The translations under genes and the position numbers were made by a program. DNA of 45,468 nucleotides from Streptomyces griseus. Lineage in GTDB: Bacteria > Actinomycetota > Actinomycetes > Streptomycetales > Streptomycetaceae. Location of the stretch: positions 1 to 45,468 of the forward strand of contig NZ_UAVD01000018.1 in assembly GCF_900460065.1 (NCBI RefSeq). Reading direction: 5' to 3'. This document shows positions 1 through 13,500 of this stretch, piece by piece (the stretch's first letter is position 1; every line of letters starts with the position of its first letter). Under the pieces are notes generated by a model. The model saw nothing but the letters and a program-made list of their open reading frames with translations. It searched no databases and had not been told where the DNA came from.

Positions 1-1
1 G

Positions 2-5905
<5,904 letters not shown>

Positions 5906-5915
5906 CCCTCCCCCC

Positions 5916-5971
5916 TGCGCCCTCGCCGGTGCCCGCGGGTGCCGAAGCCGGCGGGCACCGGCGAGGGCGCA
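5916..5971 (+). terminator. Strong hairpin between PKS and thioesterase genes
   Basis: A perfect 21-bp inverted repeat (5916-5936 with 5951-5971, 14-nt loop) begins 10 bases after the PKS stop codon. No U-tract follows, as is usual in Streptomyces. It may terminate the PKS transcript, protect its 3' end, or attenuate expression of the downstream TE gene. Confidence 0.7.
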
Positions 5972-6028
5972 CACCGCACGACGTCAACACGCAACGCACG
6001 ACGCACGACGACAGCCACCACGCACGAC

Positions 6029-6073
6029 GCACAAGGCGCACGACACGCACAAGGCGCACGACACGCACGACAC
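6029..6073 (+). repeat. Short tandem repeats upstream of the thioesterase
   Basis: Five 9-mers in a row alternate between gcacaaggc and gcacgacac, forming a perfect 18-bp tandem duplication (6029-6046, 6047-6064) plus one further gcacgacac. They lie between the hairpin at 5916-5971 and the TE ribosome binding site (aggagg at 6085-6090). The array resembles replication slippage in a low-complexity spacer; no function can be read from it. Confidence 0.75.
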
Positions 6074-6101
6074 GCACCACAACCAGGAGGCACCACCGAC
6101 C

Positions 6102-6878
6102 ATGCCGTCCACCGACACGCACACGGACCTGTGGATCCGCAGGTTCGCCCCCGCCTCGGCCACCCCGCCCGGAGTCCGTCTGATCTGCTTCCCGCACGCC
6201 GGTGGGTCGGCCTCGTTCTACCACCCGCTGCACCGGGCGCTCGGGTCCACGGCCGAGGTCCTCGGCGTGCAGTATCCGGGCCGCCAGGAACGCCGGGCCG
6301 AGGTCCCGCCCGCCGATCTCGCCGTCCTCGTGGACGGCGTCCGCAAGGAACTGGAGGAATGGACCGACCAGCCGTACGTCTTCTTCGGGCACAGCATGGG
6401 CGCGGTGATCGCCTACGAAGTGGCCCGTCGGCTGGAGCAGGAGACCGGGGCGGGACCGCTCGGGCTGATCGCTTCGGGGCGCCGCGCCCCCGGCGTACTG
6501 GTCGAGGAGACCGTCCACCTGCGGGACGACTCCGGCCTGGTCGCGGAGGTGCGGGCGCTGAGTGGCACCGCCGCGAGCCTGCTGGACGACGCGGAGGTCC
6601 GCGAGATGATCCTGCCGTCCCTGCGCGCCGACTACACGGCCGTCGAGACGTATCGCCATGTCCCCGGGCGCGAACTGGGCTGCCCCGTCACCGTGATGGT
6701 CGGCGACGCCGACCCGCGGGTCGACGCGGACCACGCCCGCGCCTGGTCACATCACACCACCGGTGCCTTCACGCTGCGCACCTTCCCCGGCGGCCACTTC
6801 TACCTCGGGGACCAGTGGCCCGCCGTCGGCGCGGCCGTGAGCGCCTGTCTGACGGCGTTCGGCGCGGAACCGCGCTGA
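6102..6878 (+). CDS. Stand-alone (type II) thioesterase, alpha/beta hydrolase
   Basis: A 258-residue cytosolic hydrolase of the TEII family, which typically removes stalled or mis-primed acyl groups from PKS carrier proteins. Visible family marks are LICFPHAGGSASFY near the N-terminus, the nucleophile elbow FFGHSMGAVIAYE (Ser about residue 105), a GDADPRVD loop carrying the acid and the C-terminal GGHFYL histidine. The start is the ATG at 6102, 11 bases after an AGGAGG box. Because the preceding PKS has no fused TE and no other TE is visible in the window, this enzyme could also release the finished chain; that is inference. It is followed by the DUF5988-like gene, probably in the same transcript if the hairpin upstream is read through. 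Confidence 0.93.
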   Translation: MPSTDTHTDLWIRRFAPASATPPGVRLICFPHAGGSASFYHPLHRALGSTAEVLGVQYPGRQERRAEVPPADLAVLVDGVRKELEEWTDQPYVFFGHSMGAVIAYEVARRLEQETGAGPLGLIASGRRAPGVLVEETVHLRDDSGLVAEVRALSGTAASLLDDAEVREMILPSLRADYTAVETYRHVPGRELGCPVTVMVGDADPRVDADHARAWSHHTTGAFTLRTFPGGHFYLGDQWPAVGAAVSACLTAFGAEPR

Positions 6879-6961
6879 CCCGCCGCGCGGCCGGCACCCG
6901 CCGGGCGCGCCCCGACCCACCCCCACACATCCCCACCATCCGAGACGGAGAGTGATGCCGT

Positions 6962-7201
6962 ATGAGTTCAGCCCAGCCCGAGGTCCTGCCCGCGCACGCG
7001 CCCAACATCGTCCTGCGCGGCGGTCCGGCCTGGCTGCCGGACGAGCAGCGCACCCGCTACGCGACCGACGTCGAGGGGAACCTGAAGGTTCTCTTCGGCA
7101 ATGCGTACGAGCACTTCCTCCCGACGGCCGAGACCGTGGAGCAGGAGGGGGTGCGGCTGAGGGTGTTCGAGTGGTCGCGTCGCACCTACGTCGCCGAGTG
7201 A
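6962..7201 (+). CDS. Small DUF5988-like protein of a biosynthetic cluster
   Basis: A 79-residue acidic protein with no signal peptide or membrane segment. The pattern NIVLRGGP, LPDEQR, a YEHF box and the ending VFEWSRRTYVAE matches what I remember of DUF5988, a small family often found beside actinobacterial PKS and NRPS genes and without an established function. The start at 6962 follows a GAGACGGAGAGTG ribosome binding region; an ATG at 6955 is out of frame. It lies 83 bases after the TE stop in the same orientation and is followed by tandem repeats and a strong terminator, so it probably closes the PKS-TE transcription unit. It is not an MbtH protein: the conserved MbtH tryptophans and SLWP-type motif are absent. 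The family name was not checked by search. Confidence 0.75.
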   Translation: MSSAQPEVLPAHAPNIVLRGGPAWLPDEQRTRYATDVEGNLKVLFGNAYEHFLPTAETVEQEGVRLRVFEWSRRTYVAE

Positions 7202-7209
7202 ACGGCCAC

Positions 7210-7254
7210 GGAGCGCACGGGAACGGAGCGCACGGGAACGGAGCGCACCGGGAC
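7210..7254 (+). repeat. 15-bp tandem repeat, three copies
   Basis: The unit ggagcgcacgggaac occurs at 7210-7224 and 7225-7239, followed by a copy with one change at 7240-7254. The array starts 8 bases after the DUF5988 stop and fades into related gaccggga-type repeats up to about 7300. It has no spacers, so it is not CRISPR. It lies in a 223-base gap (7202-7424) that holds no gene I would support. Confidence 0.8.
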
Positions 7255-7358
7255 CGGATCGGCCGGGACCGGGTGGACCGGGAACGGATGGACCGGGACC
7301 CGCTGAGCCCGGACCGCGCGAATCCGCGCCGTGTGAACCCGCGTCCGCTGTGACGTCA

Positions 7359-7391
7359 GGAGGGGCCGAGCCCATCGGGCTCGGCCCCTCC
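7359..7391 (+). terminator. Bidirectional terminator
   Basis: A perfect 15-bp inverted repeat (7359-7373 with 7377-7391) with a 3-nt loop lies between the convergent DUF5988 and MMPL transporter genes. Confidence 0.85.
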
Positions 7392-7424
7392 CCGCGTGTC
7401 ACCGCCGTCGCGGCGGGCGTCCCG

Positions 7425-9593
7425 TCAGCTCTCGCGGGCCGTCGCCGGTTCCGGCTCCTCCGCCTTCTCGACGCTCTCCGGCTGCCGCGCCTTCCCGGTC
7501 CGCTTCATCCCCGGCCGCCACCACGCCCGGTCGCCCATCAGGCTCATCACGGCCGGTACCAGCACCATCCGGATCACGGTCGCATCCATGATCACGGCTG
7601 TCGCCAGTCCGATGCCGATCATCTGGATCAGCGTCTCCGGTACCGAGACGAAGCTGAGGAAGACCACCGCCATGATGATGGCCGCCGTGGTGATCACCCG
7701 GGCTGTCGAACCGATGCCGCGCACCACGGCCCGCTGCGCGTTCCCGTCACGGTCGTACGCCTCCCGGACGGCGGACAGCAGGAACACCTCGTAGTCCATG
7801 GAGAGTCCGAACAGGACCGCGAACAGCAGCATCGGCACGGCCGACATGATGGGCACCGTCTTGTCCAGGCCCAGCAGGTCAAGGCCCCAGCCCCACTGGA
7901 ACATCGCGATGATGACCCCGAACGACACGCCGATCGACAGCAGCGTCATCACCGCGGCCTTGAGCGCGATCAGCGGCGCCCGGAACATGCCGTACAACAG
8001 CAGCATGCCCGCGCCGACCACCGCGAGGATCACCCACGGCAGACGTTCGCCCACCACGTCCGCCATGTCGATGACCACGGCGGTCGCGCCGCCGACCATC
8101 GCCGTGCCGCCGGTCGGGCCGAGCGCCTGGGGGGCGAGGTCGTCGCGGATCCGGTGCACCAGCTCGCTGACCTGCTCGTCCTGCGGTGCGTGACGCGGGA
8201 TCACGGTCACCACGGCGGCCTCGCCGTCCTCGCTCGGCGCGGGCGGCATGACGATCTCCGCCTCCTTGTCCGACTCCAGCGCCTCCTTGAGCCGCCCGAG
8301 TCCGGCCTCGTCGGCGCCGTCGACCGTGATGACCAACGGGGCGTTCCAGCCCGGCCCGTAGTGCTCGGCCACCAGGTCGTACGCCTTGCGCTGGGTGAGT
8401 TCGGCCGGCTGGATGCCGTCGTCGGGCGTTCCGAGGCGCAGACTCAGCACGGGGATCGTCAGCAGCAGCAGGACGGCGGTGGAGCCCACCGCGTACTGCA
8501 CCCGGTGCCGATGCACATGACTGCCCCAGCGGTACGTCAGGGTGTTCTCGTCGTCGGGATCGGGCCGGGGCGTGCCGCGCTTGCGCAGCCGCGGCACGGG
8601 GAGGGCGTCCACCCGGTGGCCGAGCAGACCGAGGAGTGCCGGGAGCAGCGTCACCGCGGCGACGACCATCACGCCCACCGTCAGGGCCCCCGCGATACCC
8701 ATGGCGCCGACGAAGGGGATGCCGGCGAACATCAGGCCGAGGATGGCGACGACGACGGTCCCGCCGGCGAACACCACGGCGTGTCCCGCCGCCGCCGTGG
8801 CATGCCCGGCGGCCTTCACCGGTGGGTGCCCGTGGGCCAGTTCGACCCGGAAGCGGCTGAGCACGAAGAGGGCGTAGTCGATGCCCGCGCCCAGGCCGAG
8901 CATCACCGCCACGATCGGCGCCGAGGTCGGGATGTCCATCACGAGGCCGACCAGCAGCACCAGCGCGGTGCCGGCGACGATGCCGATGAGCGCCACCGCG
9001 AGCGGCAGACCGGCGGCGACGACCGAGCCGAAGGCCACGATCAGGACGATGAGCGCCGTGCCCACGCCGATGATCTCGGCGCCGCTGGTGGACGGTTCGG
9101 TGCCGAGGTCCACCACCATGCCGCGGAACTCCACGGTGAGACCGGCCTTCTGGGCCGGCTCGGCGGCCTCCCGCAGCCGCTCGTAGTGCGAGGCGTCGAG
9201 TTCGCCCAGCTCCTTGTCGTAGTCCACGTTGACCATGGCGGCTTCCCCGTCGGGACTGGGGAAGGGATCGTCCACGCCCGCCACGTCGGGCTGTTCCCGG
9301 ATGTCCGCGAGCATCCCCTTGACGGCCGCGGTGTTCGCCGGGTCCTCCAGTTTGCCCCCGGACGCCTTCCAGACGACCTGGGCGTTGACCACGCCGTAGT
9401 CGGGGAAGTGCTCACGAGCCACGTCGGTGGCTTCCTGAGACTCGGCGTTCGGCACCCGGAAATCGTTGACGAAGGTGCTGCCGGCTGCCTGTCCGACGAC
9501 CAGCAGGGCCGCGGCCATCAGCAGCCAGGCGGAGATCGTGCGCCACGGGCGCCGGGCGCAGAGCGCACCGAGCCGTTCCAGTAAGCGTTCCAT
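7425..9593 (-). CDS. MMPL-family (RND superfamily) exporter
   Basis: A 722-residue inner-membrane transporter of the MMPL family, which exports lipids, polyketides and drugs using the proton gradient. It has the two-fold repeat of the family: an N-terminal TM helix (about residues 18-38), a large extracytoplasmic loop, a bundle of helices containing GLGAGIDYALFVLSRFR, then a second extracellular loop and a second bundle containing GLSMDYEVFLLSAVRE; the paired Asp-Tyr motifs are the expected proton-relay positions. A charged C-terminal tail follows. I chose the ATG at 9593 (MERLLERLG); a GTG 18 bases upstream is possible. It is divergent from a TetR gene and lies between the two PKS genes, so it is probably the exporter or self-resistance pump for the polyketide, repressed by that TetR (inference). 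Confidence 0.92.
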   Translation of the reverse strand: MERLLERLGALCARRPWRTISAWLLMAAALLVVGQAAGSTFVNDFRVPNAESQEATDVAREHFPDYGVVNAQVVWKASGGKLEDPANTAAVKGMLADIREQPDVAGVDDPFPSPDGEAAMVNVDYDKELGELDASHYERLREAAEPAQKAGLTVEFRGMVVDLGTEPSTSGAEIIGVGTALIVLIVAFGSVVAAGLPLAVALIGIVAGTALVLLVGLVMDIPTSAPIVAVMLGLGAGIDYALFVLSRFRVELAHGHPPVKAAGHATAAAGHAVVFAGGTVVVAILGLMFAGIPFVGAMGIAGALTVGVMVVAAVTLLPALLGLLGHRVDALPVPRLRKRGTPRPDPDDENTLTYRWGSHVHRHRVQYAVGSTAVLLLLTIPVLSLRLGTPDDGIQPAELTQRKAYDLVAEHYGPGWNAPLVITVDGADEAGLGRLKEALESDKEAEIVMPPAPSEDGEAAVVTVIPRHAPQDEQVSELVHRIRDDLAPQALGPTGGTAMVGGATAVVIDMADVVGERLPWVILAVVGAGMLLLYGMFRAPLIALKAAVMTLLSIGVSFGVIIAMFQWGWGLDLLGLDKTVPIMSAVPMLLFAVLFGLSMDYEVFLLSAVREAYDRDGNAQRAVVRGIGSTARVITTAAIIMAVVFLSFVSVPETLIQMIGIGLATAVIMDATVIRMVLVPAVMSLMGDRAWWRPGMKRTGKARQPESVEKAEEPEPATARES

Positions 9594-9602
9594 GCGTCCA
9601 TC

Positions 9603-9623
9603 AAATCGCACTCAATGCAATTT
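9603..9623. promoter_or_regulatory. Candidate TetR operator between exporter and regulator
   Basis: An imperfect palindrome, aaatcgca-N5-tgcaattt (7 of 8 positions paired), lies in the only AT-rich part of the 74-bp divergent region. It begins 10 bases from the exporter ATG, and a possible exporter GTG start (9609-9611) overlaps it. On the other side a -10-like tagata (9652-9657) lies 10 bases before the TetR ATG, suggesting a leaderless regulator transcript. Confidence 0.6.
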
Positions 9624-9667
9624 TTCAACGCGTGCGAATATGCGGCAGCTGTAGATAAAATGTGCCC

Positions 9668-10381
9668 ATGACAGACATCCCCGCCACCATCGCTCCGCAC
9701 GCGACCTCGCCGCACACCACGAGCTCCGGAGAGCAGGTGCCCGCCCCCGGACTGCGCGAACGCAAGAAACAGCGGACACGTGCCACGCTGATCGCCGCCG
9801 CGGTGGAACTCATGTACGCCAAGGGGTACGACGAGACGACGGTCGCCGAGATCGCCGCCGCGGCCGAGGTCTCCACCCGCACCTTCTTCGCGTACTTCCC
9901 CAGCAAGGAGGACATCCTGTTCGCCGAGTCCGGCGTGCGGATCGATGACGCCGTACGGCGCGTGACGGAGCGCCGAACCGGCGAGGGACCGGCCGACGCG
10001 CTGCTGCGCGCCCTGCGGGACACGGTCGACAGCGGGGCCGCCGGACAGGACCTCTCCGGCGAGCTCGCCTCCCGGCGCATCCGGCTGGTGCTCTCCACAC
10101 CCGCGCTCCAGGCGGGTGCCATGCGCCGTATCACCGGCGCCCAGCGCGCACTCACCGACGCCCTGCGGCGCACCTTCCCGGACGAGATCACCCCGGCGGA
10201 AGCGGCTGCCGCGGTCGGGGCCCTCGTCGGGGCGCTCGTCAACACCGCGCTCACCGTGCTGCCGGACGACCCGGCCTCTGAGGAGCTCCTCCACGCGATC
10301 GGCACCGCTGCCGCCGTGGCCCTGCGGGGCATCGGCACGCTCGGTGCCGCTCACCCCGCCCCGGGCCGGCCGGCCGTCTGA
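9668..10381 (+). CDS. TetR/AcrR-family transcriptional regulator
   Basis: A 237-residue DNA-binding protein. After a 35-residue unstructured N-terminus comes the typical TetR helix-turn-helix domain (about 36-85): RKKQRTRATLIAAAVEL, the turn-recognition helix TVAEIAAAAEVSTRTFFAYF, and PSKEDILFAE. The C-terminal part is an Ala-rich helical ligand-binding domain with no recognisable ligand signature. The start is placed at the ATG 9668; a GTG at 9662 is in frame and equally possible because no good ribosome binding site is visible. The position divergent to the MMPL exporter, with a shared palindrome, predicts that it represses that exporter and itself and responds to the cluster product or a related lipid (inference). 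Confidence 0.93.
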   Translation: MTDIPATIAPHATSPHTTSSGEQVPAPGLRERKKQRTRATLIAAAVELMYAKGYDETTVAEIAAAAEVSTRTFFAYFPSKEDILFAESGVRIDDAVRRVTERRTGEGPADALLRALRDTVDSGAAGQDLSGELASRRIRLVLSTPALQAGAMRRITGAQRALTDALRRTFPDEITPAEAAAAVGALVGALVNTALTVLPDDPASEELLHAIGTAAAVALRGIGTLGAAHPAPGRPAV

Positions 10382-10443
10382 CGCGCCGCCGGACCGCCCC
10401 GGAGACCTGCGGCGTCCCCACCCCGGGGGCGAGGGCGCCGAAG

Positions 10444-10465
10444 ACCCCCGGAAAAGTCTGGGGGT
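10444..10465 (+). terminator. Possible weak terminator after the TetR gene
   Basis: The 6-bp arms accccc and gggggt flank a 10-nt loop in the 216-base gap (10382-10597) before the starter PKS. I could not identify a convincing promoter for the PKS in this gap. Confidence 0.35.
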
Positions 10466-10597
10466 GTGGCCGGGGGAGACCACGGGGGCCGTGCCGCAGG
10501 TACCCGCACACAATGACGAGCGGTGCCCGAAGGGTGCCGTACGGCGTCAGAAAGCCGCACCACCAACGGAACCACCTGGTCAGCGGGGGCTGAAGGC

Positions 10598-13500
10598 ATG
10601 AGGAACGACGAGTCGACGGCGCACGGATCCGGCCCGCGGACCACGGCGGACCGACCCGCCCCGGGGCCCGGGGAGCCGACGGCCGGGGCACCGGCGCCGC
10701 AGGCGGCGATGCCCGAGGCGTCGACGGCAGTGGCCCCGACCCTCGGGGCCACTCCGGGGACATCGGCTTCAGGGACGTCGGCTCTCAGGGCATCGGCCCC
10801 CGAAGCGCCGGCCCCCGAGACGTCGACCGCCACGCCCCCGCCCGTACCGCACGAGCACGACGCGCCCGTCGCCGTGATCGGCGTGGCCTGCCGCCTGCCC
10901 GGTGCCGACGGCCCCGACGCCTTCTGGGAACTGCTCCGCACCGGCCGCGACGCCGTACGCGAACTCCCCGCCGGCCGCCGAACCGAGGGCGCCCCCGCGG
11001 TCGCCGGCTACCTCGACCGCATCGACACCTTCGACGCGGAGTTCTTCGGCATCTCCCCCCGTGAGGCCGCCGCCACCGACCCCCAGCAGCGACTGCTCCT
11101 CGAACTCGGCTGGGAGGCCCTGGAGAACGCGGGCACCCTCCCCGCGGGCCTGCGCGGCAGCCGGACGGCCGTGCTGGCCGCAGCGATCTGGGACGACTAC
11201 GCCGAACTCACCCACGGGGGAGGCCCCGACGCCCTTACCCACCACTCGTTCACCGGGACCCGGCGGGCGATGCTGGCCAACCGCCTCTCCCACACCCTCG
11301 GGCTGACCGGCCCCAGCCTCACCGTCGACACCGGGCAGTCGTCCTCGCTCGTCGCCGTGCACCTCGCGTGCGAACTGCTCAGGAAGAACGAGGCCACCAC
11401 CGCGCTCGTGGGCGGCGTCAACCTGATCGCCGGACCCGGCTCCACCGCCGCCTCGCAGCGCATGGGCGGTCTCTCTCCCACCGGCCGCTGCCACACCTTC
11501 GACGAGCGTGCCGACGGCTACGTGCGCGGAGAGGGCGGCGCCGTCCTCGTCCTCAAGCCGCTCGACCTGGCCCGCGCCGACGGGGACCGGGTCCTCGGCG
11601 TCATCCGCGGCAGCGCCGTCAACAACGACGGCGGCGGCGACGCGCTCGGCGTGCCACGCCGCGAGACCCAGGAGGACGTTCTCCGCCTCGCCCACCGGCG
11701 GGCCGGCACCGTCCCCGCCGACCTGCACTACGTCGAACTCCACGGAACCGGGACGCCGGTGGGCGACCCGGTCGAGGCCGCGGCCCTCGGCGCCGCCCTC
11801 GGTACGGGGCGACCGGACGGCGACCCGCTCACCGTCGGCAGCGTCAAGACCAACATCGGCCACCTGGAAGGCGCGGCCGGCATCGTCGGCCTGCTCAAGG
11901 TCCTGCTGAGCGCGGGCCACCGCCAGGTTCCCCCGACGCTGCACCACGCCACCCCCAACCCCCGCATCCCCCTCGACGCGCTCAACCTGCGCGTTCAGAC
12001 GGACCTGACGCCCTGGCCCGGCACCGGACGCCCCCCGTTGGCCGGGGTGTCCTCCTTCGGCCTCGGCGGCACCAACTGCCATGTGGTCGTGGAAGGCCCC
12101 GCCCTCGCGGAACCCGCCGAACCCGGCCCCGCCCTCGCCGCCGACCGCGTGCTGTGGCCGCTCTCCGCCACCAGCCCGGCCGCCCTGCGCGCCCAGGCGG
12201 CACGTCTGCGCGACCACCTGGCGCGCCACCCGGACGCCGCACCCGCGGAGGTCGGCCACTCCCTCGCCACCACCCGAACCGCCTTCCGCCACCGCGCCGT
12301 CGCGTGCGGCGACGACCTCGGCCGCCTCACAGCCGCCGTCACCGCCCTGGCGGAGGACCTGCCCGACCCCGACCTCGTCATGGGCGCGCCGGCCGGCGCG
12401 CCGTCCCCCGTCTTCGTGTTTCCGGGGCAGGGTGCGCAGTGGTCGCGTATGGGGTTGGAACTCGCCGATGCCTTCCCGGTGTTCGATGACGCTCTCCGGG
12501 AGTGTGCTGCGGCTCTTGCGCCGTTTGTGGGGCGGGATCTGCGGGTGGAGTTGGCGGGTGGTCTGGGCCGGGTGGATGTGGTGCAGCCGGCGTCGTGGGC
12601 GGTGATGGTCTCCCTGGCCCGGCTCTGGGAGTCGTTCGGTGTTTCCCCGGCTGCGGTGGTGGGTCATTCGCAGGGTGAGATAGCCGCGGCCGTCGTCGCC
12701 GGTGCGCTCTCCCTGGAGGACGGTGCCCGGATCGTCGCTGAGCGCAGTCGGGTGATCGGTGAGCGTCTGGCGGGGCGTGGGGGTATGGCCTCGGTCGCGC
12801 TGCCCGCCGAGACGGTACGGGAGAGGGTTGCGGGCTTCGGTGACCGCTTGGCGGTCGCCGCCGTCAACGGGCCTTCCTCCACGGTCGTTTCGGGTGAGCC
12901 GACTGCGCTGGACGAGCTGCTGGCGGCCCTGGAAGGCGAGGAGGTGCGGGTCCGGCGTATCGCGGTGGACTATGCCTCGCATTCCTCGCACGTGGAGTCG
13001 ATCCGTGAGGAACTCCTCGACGTCCTGGCCCCGATCGTTCCGCGTTCGGCGACGGTCCCGTTCTACTCGACGGTGACCGGTGGTCTGCTGGACACCGAGC
13101 AGCTCGATGCCGCGTACTGGGTGCGGAATCTGCGGCAGACCGTCGAGTTCGAGGCGACGACGCGGGCGCTGATAGCCGACGGGCTGTCGGCCTTCGTGGA
13201 GTGCAGCGCCCACCCCGTCCTCGCCGTGGGGATCCAGGACTCCGGCGCCACCGCCGTGATCGGGTCACTGAAGCGGCACGACGGCGGCCGGGACCGCTTC
13301 CTCGCCGGGGTCGCAGCCGCGTGGGCGAGCGGGCTGACCGTGGCGGCCGACGCCCTGTTCCATCGGCCGGGCGCCCGACGCCACCCCCTGCCGACCTACG
13401 CCTTCCAGCGGCAGAGCCACTGGCTCCCGACAGCCGGCACCACCGCGCCCACCACCGCGCCCCCCGCCCCCGGCCCGCTCGCGGAGACCGCGCCCGACCC

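Noticed and set aside
6962..7201. MbtH-like protein
   Set aside because: Size fits, but the conserved MbtH tryptophans and proline-rich motif are missing; the ending fits DUF5988 better.
7210..7254. Possible CRISPR-like array
   Set aside because: Units are contiguous without spacers and there are no cas genes; simple tandem repeat.
7350..9584. A 744-codon plus-strand frame opposite the MMPL exporter
   Set aside because: His/Asp/Arg-rich antisense of transmembrane codons with no domain; the exporter has paired motifs and the right hydrophobic pattern.
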